Of a stretch of 64,000 bases of DNA, positions 44,851-53,044 are shown one piece after another. Position numbers and translations under genes: made by a program. Within the stretch, counting starts at the first letter, position 1. Every line of letters begins with the position of its first letter. The notes beneath the pieces were generated by a model. It was not told where the DNA came from. It was given only the letters and a program-made list of their open reading frames with translations, and did not search any database. Location of the stretch: assembly GCF_003583365.1 (NCBI RefSeq), contig NZ_QXED01000007.1, positions 1 through 64,000 of the forward strand. The letters run 5' to 3'. This DNA is from Fibrisoma montanum. GTDB taxonomy: Bacteria; Bacteroidota; Bacteroidia; Cytophagales; Spirosomataceae.

Positions 44851-45898
44851 GGTAATGGACGATTAGCGGTTTGAACTGCTCTACGTTTTCTTTTTTCACG
44901 CGAAGCACGGCACGACTGACGGCCGGATCCGGATCAGCATCCAGCCGAACCCGTTGCACATACGCACTGGCCGGTAGCTCATGGGTGACTACCGACCCTA
45001 CCAGGACACCTTTAGCGGTTTGGTATTCAATGGTCAGCGTGTACGTCAGCTCCGGTTCATCGGAGATGGTTGGCAGCCAGACCATAGCATCGAAGTAATA
45101 GCCCCGAAACACAATCGGCTCGGGTAGTTCGGTGATCCACCGTCGTGTATTGGCATCTCCGGCCGTAAACACGGACAGATCACAGCTCGGGCCTACCGGA
45201 TAGATGTTGGCGGAATAGGTAACCGCACCGTACTCCAGATCGACACGGCCGGCCTGGGTAATGCTGGCAAAGGATAGGCTGACCTCATCGGAAAATTGAG
45301 TGTCGGCAATAGCGGGCGTGTTGTCAGCAACCAGCACGGGCACCGGCTCAAAGCGGATCCGGTTGCGGATGTCGATCACAGCCCGCTGCGTAACGGGGTC
45401 GACCTGCGTTTCGATGAGCGAAAAAGAACCATTAGAGGCTTCTACCTTGGTTTCAATCAGCTCCCATTCACCCGATACCGGCGATTCAATCACCACCTCG
45501 TTTGAAGCCAGGGGCGTTGAGAAGTTGGTCAGACTACCTTCGGTGTCACCGAGTACCATCGCATAGCCCTGACCTGATGCCGAGCGTTCGAGCGTAGCCG
45601 AAAACTGACCAATGCCGGTAAATACACCCGGTGTAGTGACGGTAGCCATCGTGTAGCCAGGCGCGGTCACCTGCAGGGTGTAGACGCCCAGCGGTAGCGG
45701 GCCGATTGGCACGGTGATCGGGCCGACGGTTTGCCCCAGACCCGCTCTCTCGACGATGCCGAACGCATTGGTAAGGGGCGATACCGAACCGAGTAGCGTA
45801 GCGGTAACGTCCAGGCTACTGGCGTTCAACACGCGAAGGGTGGCACCCTGCACGGGCGTTCCATTGGGTCGGGTTACGATCAATCGGAAGGTGGCCAA
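44843..45898 (-). CDS. Tail/baseplate protein with carboxypeptidase-regulatory-like domain
   Basis: 351-residue protein. Residues 1-110 form a beta-sandwich with a carboxypeptidase-regulatory-like pattern (GTPVQGATLRVLNASSLDVT, LPLGVYTLQVTAPGYTMATV); the rest is beta-rich without recognised domain. TTG start at 45898 is the only plausible one. Overlaps the giant fibre by 8 bp. Likely a tail-tip or fibre-attachment subunit. Confidence 0.6.
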   Translation of the reverse strand: MATFRLIVTRPNGTPVQGATLRVLNASSLDVTATLLGSVSPLTNAFGIVERAGLGQTVGPITVPIGPLPLGVYTLQVTAPGYTMATVTTPGVFTGIGQFSATLERSASGQGYAMVLGDTEGSLTNFSTPLASNEVVIESPVSGEWELIETKVEASNGSFSLIETQVDPVTQRAVIDIRNRIRFEPVPVLVADNTPAIADTQFSDEVSLSFASITQAGRVDLEYGAVTYSANIYPVGPSCDLSVFTAGDANTRRWITELPEPIVFRGYYFDAMVWLPTISDEPELTYTLTIEYQTAKGVLVGSVVTHELPASAYVQRVRLDADPDPAVSRAVLRVKKENVEQFKPLIVHYRV

Positions 45899-45900
45899 GG

Positions 45901-46356
45901 CTAAGCAAAGATTAGAGATCGAACATCGGCAACGAGCTGAGCCTTGAGCGGTGGCTTCAGCAAACCCACGATCCGTTTCCGGTTCAGCACATCGCTCAAC
46001 ACCCCGCCTGGGTTGTAGGGGTTAGGCACCTTAATGCCCTTACGGGCAATGTTGAGCGCAATAGGATAAGCAGCCCGAACGGGCAGACCCCGGCGTTTGG
46101 TCCAGTCCCGAAGTGCGTCGACCATCTCACGCGATGGCTTACCGGATCGGTTGGGACCGCGGCCGTTCTGCTGGAAACGGAAGTATGCTGATCCAAGAAG
46201 TTGCAGCTTGGCACGTCGTCCGTTCTGGGTAGCCAGGTGCCGCACCGATGCGGCCGAGCGGCCCGATGCCCGCAGGTTCTTCCGACTCTGCGAATCCCGT
46301 ACATCATCTGCCAGCCGAGGCCCGAGCTGGTCTAATACGTCGAGCGTGTTCAGCAT
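45901..46356 (-). CDS. HK97-gp10-like head-tail completion protein
   Basis: 151-residue basic protein. Helical N-terminus, then RFQQNGRGPNRSGKPSREMV, RDWTKRRGLPVRAAYPIALN and ARKGIKVPNPYNPGG, a pattern I associate with gp10-type tail completion proteins of Bacteroidota phages. Overlaps its upstream neighbour by 7 bp. Confidence 0.55.
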   Translation of the reverse strand: MLNTLDVLDQLGPRLADDVRDSQSRKNLRASGRSAASVRHLATQNGRRAKLQLLGSAYFRFQQNGRGPNRSGKPSREMVDALRDWTKRRGLPVRAAYPIALNIARKGIKVPNPYNPGGVLSDVLNRKRIVGLLKPPLKAQLVADVRSLIFA

Positions 46357-46763
46357 GAGAGCGGATCCAAAGGAGTGGCAGTAAACGTCAGGCGCAAGCC
46401 GTCCAGAATGCGGGTAGTCAGCTCAATACCTTCGGTGAGCTGCACGGGAGACAGGCGGGCTACTTTGCGGACTTCCCGCAGGTATTGCAGGGCGTAGGCC
46501 CGAAGAAACGCAATATGGGTGCGGTGCGTGAATGGGGAGTCATTCTTCGAAACGGGCACCAGCACCCATAAGCGTATACTGTACGCTATTTCATCAGCCC
46601 CTTGTCCGTCAGTAGTCACGGTTCCGCTTAAATACCCCTCATGGAATAGAAGCGGTGGCTGATCTTTCAAATAGCCCGCGGCCACAGGGTTCAGGTCAGA
46701 TTCCTCACCAAAGGCAAAGGTGAGGCCCTGTTGAGCGGCAATCGTTTCGAGTTGGTCCAGCAT
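46350..46763 (-). CDS. Tail-terminator-like protein
   Basis: 137-residue protein of the size and mixed alpha/beta pattern of tail completion/terminator proteins (LDQLETIAAQQGLTFAFGEE, YSIRLWVLVPVSKND). Sits next to the gp10-like gene. No motif; assignment by neighbourhood. Confidence 0.5.
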   Translation of the reverse strand: MLDQLETIAAQQGLTFAFGEESDLNPVAAGYLKDQPPLLFHEGYLSGTVTTDGQGADEIAYSIRLWVLVPVSKNDSPFTHRTHIAFLRAYALQYLREVRKVARLSPVQLTEGIELTTRILDGLRLTFTATPLDPLSC

Positions 46764-46775
46764 AGACCAAAACTA

Positions 46776-47602
46776 CTACGCAGGGGAGGTAGGGGACTTG
46801 GCCCGGAACTTAGCGACGTGGGATAAATATGTATTTTTCTGCTGTTCAGCGTAGAGCGCTAACATCGCTACGTCGAAGGGTAACGATCGGACCTGCTGTA
46901 AAGGGATGCGGTGAATGTCGGCAATCAGGCGTTCGGCAAAATACGAGTCGAGGGCATCCATGGCCGGAACCAACTGGCGGGCCAACTGAATTTCCATCTC
47001 CGTTTCCGAATCGTCTTTAAGCTGGGTTGACCAGTATTGGTCAAGTTCATGTAACTGGCCAAAAAAAAAGCGGCTAGGGGCAACAGATCCGTGCAGGGCA
47101 GGCTGGCCAGCCGCGGCCAGAACGCATTCGCCTGGCTGATGTCTTTGTAGTTCTCACCGGTAACGACCGGAAACAGATAGATCGACAGCAGCGGCTCAGC
47201 AGCTACGAGGTAATTCTGATAGCCACCAAGCGATTCACGGTCTTTCAGCTCATCATCCAGATCCCACTTCTGGCCCAGTGACTCAAGCCCGATGTTAGTC
47301 GGTACGTCAATCACTTGGCCATCAATCCGGAGCTGAGTGGGTGCCGGCATGTCTGTGAAATCCGGCACTGACAGCAGAAAGCTCAACGGCCCATCAATGA
47401 TGTTGCCCAGGTTCGGAATGCGGACCGGCCTCAGCTCATCGACCGATAGCCCGGTCAGGATCGTAAAGATCTGCCGTTCGGTCAACTCATCCGCTTTGGC
47501 AATGAGTGACAGAGCCTGGGCAGTAGTGACCTCGCTCCATCTGGCAGGCAGGGTAAGTTGAATCGGTTCGTGACCGGCACGGGTGGCTTTGAGAGCGTAC
47601 AT
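46776..47602 (-). CDS. Phage protein split by a -1 frameshift at a T9 run (about 275 residues if joined)
   Basis: Frame 1 runs from the ATG at 47602 to a stop at 46925 (225 residues); the last 44 or so residues after the T9 run (47069-47061, minus strand) are basic and look out of frame. A -1 shift at TTTTTTT gives FGQLHELDQYWSTQLKDDSE and continues into the second ORF (stop at 46776) with a natural composition. Joined length is 180 + 95 residues. It lies between the terminase block and tail genes; a tail-chaperone-like programmed shift or a homopolymer error/mutation are both possible. No domain recognised. Confidence 0.65.
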
Positions 47603-47605
47603 TCG

Positions 47606-47770
47606 TCAGGCTTTGCGTTTACGTTTCCATTTTTTGGTTGGCTGAAAAACATAAACACCATTCGGCACACCAGCGGCCGGTGGGTCAATGTGTAACCAGA
47701 CACGATCACCAGCATACACTGGCTTACCATTAATGGTAGTGGTTAACGGTTTTTGTTGGTCGGTGCTCAT
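47606..47770 (-). CDS. Small basic phage protein
   Basis: 54-residue protein, start ATG at 47770, ending WKRKRKA. SH3-like short strand pattern (KPVYAGDRVWLHIDPP; NGVYVFQPTKKWK). Sits 4 bp upstream of the frameshifted gene and overlaps the end of its upstream neighbour by 4 bp, which argues for real translation. Function unknown. Confidence 0.55.
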   Translation of the reverse strand: MSTDQQKPLTTTINGKPVYAGDRVWLHIDPPAAGVPNGVYVFQPTKKWKRKRKA

Positions 47771-48111
47771 GACTCTTCGTGTTCAGCGGTCAAATTACAT
47801 CTAAGGTATATACCATTCTCATCAGCACTCCAAGCCGTATAGTCTATTGACCATGTCAGCCCCCCTGTAATGATATCAGCCAATTCTTCGGTTAACAGTT
47901 GTGACTCTTTTTTACCCTCACCTTTACGCCTAAGATCTACTGGTTTGTTAAGCCCAGAATTTATTAAAATCTCAAATAAATCTATACCTGTTCCAGCAGT
48001 TGGAATAGCTGGGAATTCTACAAAGTAATTCACAAAATATTCCGGATACTCTTTGGAGATTTCGAACTTATGAAAGCCGTAAGTTGACCAAAATAATAAT
48101 GTTCTAATCAT
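47767..48111 (-). CDS. Hypothetical protein, AT-rich insertion in the late operon
   Basis: 114-residue protein (MIRTLLFWSTYGFHKFEISK start) with no recognised domain. It is visibly AT-richer than the terminase gene upstream and tail genes downstream, hinting at later acquisition. It could be cargo rather than a morphogenesis gene. Confidence 0.6.
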   Translation of the reverse strand: MIRTLLFWSTYGFHKFEISKEYPEYFVNYFVEFPAIPTAGTGIDLFEILINSGLNKPVDLRRKGEGKKESQLLTEELADIITGGLTWSIDYTAWSADENGIYLRCNLTAEHEES

Positions 48112-48115
48112 TGTC

Positions 48116-49354
48116 TTACCAGTTGGTTGCTGATTTCACCCGAACTCGTTTGGCCCGGGCGGTTGGTTTCGGTGGCTGATGCCTGAATTGATGATAGGCT
48201 AGTGCCAGCGCCATCACACAGTCATCATGCAAACCCTCCGGTGCGGCATAGCGGATGCCCGTTCGGGTATGTACGTACTCAAAGCTATACAATTCATCGG
48301 CTAATGGCGTATCCTTTGGGAAGGTTACCTCTCCCCGCTGCAAGCCCGCGGCCAGTCCTTCAATGAGCTGCTGTTTGCTGATCTGGGTAAACTTGTAGCC
48401 TTGTGTGTTGCGCCGTCCTTTCTGCACATCCTCAAGGATCGGATCACCGACGCCCGTACTATCGATCGTCGTCGGCACATCGGGCAGTGCCCGAATCGTG
48501 TCTTTGGTCTGGCCCCAATCTTTCCGGAAGCGGTCAAGCCGGCAGGTGCCACCGTTGCTGTCCAGTCCGACGATCGCCGTCCAGTCGACCTTACGAGCCA
48601 GGTCAATACCCAGGCTGGCCAGAGAGCCACCCGACAGGCCGGCGCGTTCGGCAGCCTGCAGGAAGTTGTAGCCGAACGGATTGGATCCGTCATCGACCGG
48701 TTCAGCCAGGTACAGTTGATCGAATACGTGCTTGGGTAGATCGCGCTTGGCCTGCAACACTTCCCGGCGTGAGAGTATGCCCGCGGCAACAGCATCCCAG
48801 GCAGTGATCTTGAAGTATTGGTAATCGGGATCGGCGCCGTTCTTCGCCCGTTGAGCCAGCTTGTAACCCCAATCCCGGCCGCGTACGTTACCGATGAACT
48901 TGCACTTACCCCGGGTGGCCGTGAGCGTCGATCGCAGGGCGAACCAGGCCTCCTCTTTGGCGCGGGTGAACTCATCGAAGACCGCGGCCTGCACATCCTC
49001 ACCATACAGGCTATCCGGATTGTCAGCCGATTTGAAGACTAACACGGCACCGTTCGGCAGCGTTAGAGTGAGTTCCGATTTGTTTTGTTTGAAGAAGTTC
49101 CACTGGTGGGCTGCTGAGGATTTGACCTGTCGGCACAGCCGTTTGAAGGCGATTTTTGTCTGAACGAAGACCGGCGCTACCCACCAGTACTCATTACCGT
49201 CACCGCCCTGCAACGCCTGCTCAAACAGCCACACGATGTGACTGGCCGTCTTACCGACTTTAGTCGAGGCTTCGGTGACGGTGAAACGGGCTGGACTGTC
49301 AATGATCGCCCGCTGGTAATTGGTCAGGTAAGGCCGGGCGTATTCAATCTCCAT
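48116..49354 (-). CDS. Terminase large subunit
   Basis: 412-residue DNA-packaging motor. ATPase half: ASTKVGKT (Walker A-like, about 30-37) and AAVFDEF (Walker B, DE). Nuclease half: GIDLARKVDWTAIVGLD (first Asp), TIDSTGVGD, and HDDCVMALALAYHQF (last acidic pair), an RNase H-like triad. It cuts and translocates concatemeric DNA at the portal. Overlaps the small subunit gene by 11 bp. Confidence 0.93.
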   Translation of the reverse strand: MEIEYARPYLTNYQRAIIDSPARFTVTEASTKVGKTASHIVWLFEQALQGGDGNEYWWVAPVFVQTKIAFKRLCRQVKSSAAHQWNFFKQNKSELTLTLPNGAVLVFKSADNPDSLYGEDVQAAVFDEFTRAKEEAWFALRSTLTATRGKCKFIGNVRGRDWGYKLAQRAKNGADPDYQYFKITAWDAVAAGILSRREVLQAKRDLPKHVFDQLYLAEPVDDGSNPFGYNFLQAAERAGLSGGSLASLGIDLARKVDWTAIVGLDSNGGTCRLDRFRKDWGQTKDTIRALPDVPTTIDSTGVGDPILEDVQKGRRNTQGYKFTQISKQQLIEGLAAGLQRGEVTFPKDTPLADELYSFEYVHTRTGIRYAAPEGLHDDCVMALALAYHQFRHQPPKPTARAKRVRVKSATNW

Positions 49355-49694
49355 CGGTCAGATCATCGTCTTCATCTTCGCCGGCATCGTCCGCTCCGGC
49401 CGTGGCCATGAAACTACCTCCCAGATCAAGCGTTACTTTAATTCGTTCGCCTTTCGCTCCGGTTATTTCGGTGCGGGCCAGCTTGGGCATAACGAATTCG
49501 GTCATGCTCATAACGATCTTCAGAAACTCCGCCTTGTCTTCTTTGTAGACCGCGTTCAACGCCGTCGTGATCCGTCCGGCCTGCTGGTTAACGATGTCCT
49601 GCCAGAAGGCCCGATGCACCTCGGTGGCCTTGTTGGGTGTCCCTTCCTTTCGGCCAGCCGCTGTGGGTCGTGGTTTACCTTTCTCGAATGGCAT
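49344..49694 (-). CDS. Terminase small-subunit-like protein
   Basis: 116-residue protein. The start KGKPRPTAAGRKEGTPNKAT is the basic GRKxGTPNK motif of the small terminase/DUF5681 class, then helices and a strongly acidic C-terminus (DDAGEDEDDDLTDGD). Immediately precedes and overlaps the large subunit, as usual. Confidence 0.78.
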   Translation of the reverse strand: MPFEKGKPRPTAAGRKEGTPNKATEVHRAFWQDIVNQQAGRITTALNAVYKEDKAEFLKIVMSMTEFVMPKLARTEITGAKGERIKVTLDLGGSFMATAGADDAGEDEDDDLTDGD

Positions 49695-49702
49695 GTTATT
49701 TC

Positions 49703-49717
49703 ATGTTAGTTTAACAT
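49703..49717. promoter_or_regulatory. Palindrome upstream of the terminase genes
   Basis: ATGTTA-GTT-TAACAT, a perfect 6-bp inverted repeat, 8 bp before the terminase start. A candidate binding site of a late regulator, or start-region control. A weak -7 box (TAATTTTA, minus strand) lies just upstream. Confidence 0.4.
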
Positions 49718-49769
49718 ACCAGGCCAGTAAGCTGCCAGCATGTCAATAGTCACCTTTAGCTGTCTAAAA

Positions 49770-50075
49770 TTACTCATTGTCGGATATCTGCCGAACGTCC
49801 CTACTAAATAGCAATAGAGTGGAAAGGGATTCAATATATCGAACCAATGCCCGATAACGATTAATGATGTTTTTGCGATGATACAGCCGGCCAAATAAGT
49901 ACCGCTGGCCTTTATCATCCTCATAGAGCATAACCAGGGCTTTGGCATCAAACCGCTTAAAAAACAGCTTTACTACCTCATCATCCGTTAGTTCTTTCAC
50001 CGGCAGATTCTGGATTTCGTTGATGCGACGAATGCCCGCTTGGGTGTCGGTTGGGTAGGTTCGTTTGTTTTTCAT
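49770..50075 (-). CDS. Hypothetical protein
   Basis: 101-residue basic, helical protein (TDDEVVKLFFKRFDAKALVM; RYRALVRYIESLSTLLLFSR). No family recognised. AT-richer than the flanking structural genes; at the boundary between small early genes and terminase. Confidence 0.55.
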   Translation of the reverse strand: MKNKRTYPTDTQAGIRRINEIQNLPVKELTDDEVVKLFFKRFDAKALVMLYEDDKGQRYLFGRLYHRKNIINRYRALVRYIESLSTLLLFSRDVRQISDNE

Positions 50076-50086
50076 CGCTCCATTTT

Positions 50087-50710
50087 TTATTCATTCGGCA
50101 GCTTAACATTTTCCTTTTTACAAAGATCCTCCAGTTCAAAAAGCAGATGTTTGCCGACATTTCGCCTATTGATGAATGCTTGCACCGTTAAGCCATTATC
50201 TATGCAATCCTGTAACGTAAAATCCGGTCGGCCATTCGGCGAAAAACCGTTAAGCAACTGTCTATATAGCTTCATGGATACATCACTTCTGCGCCATATT
50301 CCCCTATCAGTGTCCGCACCCTGTTTTGAAAGATTTTGATTATTCTTAGGCGCAAACCCCCTATCCAATAAATCCCAGGTTAAGCTCATAAACGTGTTAA
50401 TGTTCATGCTGGGAATATAAATGCGGTTCACTGGTCGCAACAGCTTGGTTTCATCACTGGTGTATGTACCAAGTTGTATTTTAGGCGGCTCATCGGTCTG
50501 AACGGCAAAGTGCAGCTGGCAGCCGGCCACAATCATTTTTCCATCATCCACCTCCACAATCCAGTTGGATGATCGGGTGGGATTAAATCCCAAAGCCTCG
50601 CTGCACTGCCGCACCGTGCACTTACCCCATACGGCCATGTACTCTTTCCCATCGGGTGCCACAAACCAGTTGTCCAGGGTGAGGAGGTAGTTTTTACCGT
50701 TCTGTATCAT
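50087..50710 (-). CDS. Hypothetical protein
   Basis: 207-residue protein starting MIQNGKNYLLTLDNWFVAPD. Mixed alpha/beta with no recognised domain. The ATG at 50710 is preferred to the TTG at 50716. Lower GC than the structural genes. Lies in the small-gene array upstream of terminase. Confidence 0.55.
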   Translation of the reverse strand: MIQNGKNYLLTLDNWFVAPDGKEYMAVWGKCTVRQCSEALGFNPTRSSNWIVEVDDGKMIVAGCQLHFAVQTDEPPKIQLGTYTSDETKLLRPVNRIYIPSMNINTFMSLTWDLLDRGFAPKNNQNLSKQGADTDRGIWRRSDVSMKLYRQLLNGFSPNGRPDFTLQDCIDNGLTVQAFINRRNVGKHLLFELEDLCKKENVKLPNE

Positions 50711-50712
50711 GA

Positions 50713-50967
50713 TCAATCGTTAGTTAAAAAGTCCCATAGGTGGGTTACTCCTCCCTCCAGACAAGCAATGTACAACTCAAAGGCGTTGATCTTAACGCCC
50801 ATGACTTCAGAGGTTAGCACCTGCATAGTCTGGCCACGGATGGTTACCACGGTCATGTACTCACGGCTGGGGTGCGCGTCGATGACGACGAACGGTTCGG
50901 AGTCATCTTCAGGGGTCTGGCAAACATCGCCTACTTTCCAGTTTCGTGGGGTTAAAGAATCAGACAT
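50713..50967 (-). CDS. Hypothetical protein
   Basis: 84-residue protein, ATG at 50967 (MSDSLTPRNWKVGDVCQTPE), beta-rich, resembling small SH3-like phage proteins (GDV...VTIRGQTMQVLTSEV). No function assigned. Stop lies 2 bp before the next start. Confidence 0.5.
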   Translation of the reverse strand: MSDSLTPRNWKVGDVCQTPEDDSEPFVVIDAHPSREYMTVVTIRGQTMQVLTSEVMGVKINAFELYIACLEGGVTHLWDFLTND

Positions 50968-51046
50968 GTAATTACAATTTGAATTGAGTAAATGAGATCC
51001 GCTGACTTTCAATGATCACGCCCTCAGCCTTGGTCAGTCGGGTAAG

Positions 51047-51271
51047 TTAGCTACCTGATTGCAGCCGTCGCAAAACGCGAAGTTCGCCTAAATCCATCCA
51101 GTGCGTTACCCGTTCAAGTACAACACCTTCCGCTTCGCAAACGTACTGGTCGCCTTGTTTGTGGCAGTAGCCGATTAGCATTTCGTCCTGATAGCCGATA
51201 GCTAACACTTCGCCGTCTGGCTGTTTTTTGGTAATTTCTACCCATTCAATGTTTGGCTGTCTGGTTGTCAT
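51047..51271 (-). CDS. DUF551-like phage protein
   Basis: 74-residue protein of the pattern IEWVEITKKQPDGEVLAIGY ending with VTHWMDL, which matches the DUF551 signature of small phage proteins (W-I/V opening, closing V-THWMPL). Function unknown. Confidence 0.65.
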   Translation of the reverse strand: MTTRQPNIEWVEITKKQPDGEVLAIGYQDEMLIGYCHKQGDQYVCEAEGVVLERVTHWMDLGELRVLRRLQSGS

Positions 51272-51443
51272 CGTCGTCTAAGTAATAAGGTTCATCATCA
51301 AACTCATCGTCATTCTTACCCACATCGGTTCCGATGTACCCACAGCCAGGACAGTAAAAACCTGCTGGCTGTGGGTCGGCGCTGTAATCGTCATCGTCAT
51401 AATCGGGCAGCATACCCCCTCCACATTCAGGACATTCAAGCAT
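51246..51443 (-). CDS. Double zinc-ribbon-like small protein
   Basis: 65-residue acidic protein with CPECGGG near the start and CPGCGY near residue 34, the four cysteines of a zinc ribbon, and Asp-rich spacers (YDDDDY, DEFDDEPYYLDDDD). Overlaps the DUF551-like gene by 26 bp. Confidence 0.55.
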   Translation of the reverse strand: MLECPECGGGMLPDYDDDDYSADPQPAGFYCPGCGYIGTDVGKNDDEFDDEPYYLDDDDNQTAKH

Positions 51444-51448
51444 GATGG

Positions 51449-51685
51449 TTAGCTTGCTTCTTTGTTAGCCTTCTTAATACCAAAAAACTCTTTCTTATTG
51501 ACGATATACAGCACGGCTACCGACTCACCGGTAAACAGCTTCAGCAAACTGTCGGCATCAACACCCATCGTTACATGCCCGCCTTGACTGCAAGATTGAG
51601 CACTAACCATTGTTGTGCTGCACCGAATGTCCATGTCACAATCGGCCATTTCATCCATGACCATTAAATCAGAATTGAACGACAT
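51449..51685 (-). CDS. Hypothetical protein
   Basis: 78-residue acidic, Met-rich protein (MSFNSDLMVMDEMADCDMDI). No recognised domain. Part of the short-gene array. Confidence 0.45.
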   Translation of the reverse strand: MSFNSDLMVMDEMADCDMDIRCSTTMVSAQSCSQGGHVTMGVDADSLLKLFTGESVAVLYIVNKKEFFGIKKANKEAS

Positions 51686-51715
51686 AGTATATTGCCATTA
51701 ACGACAGGCAGACGA

Positions 51716-51841
51716 TTAGTTAAGCCAGACAATCAAATGCTGTGGCCGTTCATCGCTTCGATAAACCGGCTGGTAGGCCGTGGCCACCATGAAGGGATAG
51801 CCAGGCGTGAAATCGAATTTCCAAATCGTATAAGGTTTCAT
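51716..51841 (-). CDS. Very small protein coupled to its upstream neighbour
   Basis: 41-residue frame MKPYTIWKFDFTPGYPFMVA and on to QHLIVWLN. Its ATG overlaps the stop of the upstream gene (ATGA), suggesting coupled translation. Aromatic-rich; unknown. Confidence 0.45.
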   Translation of the reverse strand: MKPYTIWKFDFTPGYPFMVATAYQPVYRSDERPQHLIVWLN

Positions 51842-52080
51842 CAGAATAGGGCAAGTTGTTGAGGTTTTGATCCGCTTGTTAGTTTCTGCTGATGCCTTAC
51901 AGCCTCCTCATGATCGCCGGGCCAAGTGAGCATGTAGCCCGATCCATTGGCCAGTACAATGTTGGGATAATGAGTACCCCGGCGTACACCCTGCTCTGAA
52001 AAGTTGAAGCAGGCAACGTCGGGCTGTTTCTTCCAGAAGCGCATCCGTTCGATAACGGTCGCTGCATCAATCGTTGTCAT
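51841..52080 (-). CDS. Hypothetical protein
   Basis: 79-residue protein (MTTIDAATVIERMRFWKKQP), mixed alpha/beta; ends KPQQLALF, a QxxLxLF-type phrase that recalls beta-clamp-binding motifs. Overlaps both neighbours by 1-4 bp. No family recognised. Confidence 0.5.
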   Translation of the reverse strand: MTTIDAATVIERMRFWKKQPDVACFNFSEQGVRRGTHYPNIVLANGSGYMLTWPGDHEEAVRHQQKLTSGSKPQQLALF

Positions 52081-52328
52081 AGCCGTCCTGCGAGAATATC
52101 AGCATGTAACTGTCGGTACGTTTCAGAACTATACTCGGGATCTACTACCGGATCCATTAGCGCATTAACAGCCGCCTGGTTGCAGTCCCGGCCAAAGGCT
52201 TTCATGAGCTGATCAATGACCTGAATGCGGGTCTGTCCAGTTCGCTCGGTGTACTGCTGCAACCGTACCTGGTTGAACGCAACCAGCCGCTCAATGCCGC
52301 GGCTGTCTCCAATCGTCGTATAGCCCAT
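52077..52328 (-). CDS. Hypothetical protein
   Basis: 83-residue helical protein (MGYTTIGDSRGIERLVAFNQ). No recognised domain. Shares one base with the methyltransferase stop and overlaps the next gene by 4 bp. Confidence 0.5.
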   Translation of the reverse strand: MGYTTIGDSRGIERLVAFNQVRLQQYTERTGQTRIQVIDQLMKAFGRDCNQAAVNALMDPVVDPEYSSETYRQLHADILAGRL

Positions 52329-53044
52329 CAGTCCTGATCTTTTTTACCTGACCGCTTAAATACCCAGAAATACGAATGAAACTTCCGGGCGTGATTCTGA
52401 AAGTTCACGGCTCCGTTGAAGCGGTTCTTGGCCAGCAAAATGAACAAGTCCACAGGTTTGAATCCGGCTTCCTTGGCCAGCTCGAGTACTTCGTTATGGA
52501 TGAAGTAGTTCTTGCGGCCATGTACAAAATCCTGACATTTAAAAACGAGCATACCATAGGGACGCAGGACCCGGGCGAACTCGTCGAGAGAGGCTTTGTA
52601 ATGCTCACGAAGCTGAGTAATCGTGCGGTAGGCTCCGTACTTCTTCCCCATCACGTACTCATCGCTGGTCTTATGGTTAGTTACCACAAAGGGAGGATCA
52701 AACATAATCGACCGGATGGTGCCGGCAGCCAGCGGTAGTTGCCGAGAATCGGCAACTACCGCTTCGGGCTTCTTGGGTGCAATGTCAAAACAGTACTCCG
52801 GCCGCGGAATGGCCGTGTAGAACTGACCATAGCCGTAAGTGGCATCAACCTGAATACCTTCCGGCAAATGCAGCTCAATGATGTTCTGTAGCAATTCGTT
52901 CTGATCGTAAGACACCGACATGATCTGCTGCCGAAACAGTTTCTTCTGTTTGGCCTTTGATGGCGTCGGTTGCAGCCAGTCGATCGAAACCTCACGGGTG
53001 CAGTCAGTGGTGAGTAATGGTGGGGATTGCTCTATACAGCTCAT
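52328..53044 (-). CDS. Phage DNA methyltransferase (SAM-dependent)
   Basis: 238-residue class I methyltransferase. The SAM-binding region is VDATYGYGQFYTAI and the catalytic motif is IMFDPPFVV (DPPF, as in amino-methyltransferases acting on adenine N6 or cytosine N4). RVLRPYGMLVFKCQDF is the family's motif after the active site. No restriction partner is adjacent, so it is an orphan enzyme, perhaps protecting phage DNA (inference). ATG at 53044 overlaps the RusA stop. Confidence 0.8.
   Translation of the reverse strand: MSCIEQSPPLLTTDCTREVSIDWLQPTPSKAKQKKLFRQQIMSVSYDQNELLQNIIELHLPEGIQVDATYGYGQFYTAIPRPEYCFDIAPKKPEAVVADSRQLPLAAGTIRSIMFDPPFVVTNHKTSDEYVMGKKYGAYRTITQLREHYKASLDEFARVLRPYGMLVFKCQDFVHGRKNYFIHNEVLELAKEAGFKPVDLFILLAKNRFNGAVNFQNHARKFHSYFWVFKRSGKKDQD

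Noticed and set aside
46776-46997. 73-codon ORF as an independent gene
   Set aside because: Its frame is open and protein-like back to the T9 run, so it is better explained as the 3' part of the frameshifted gene, although internal initiation at 46997 cannot be excluded.
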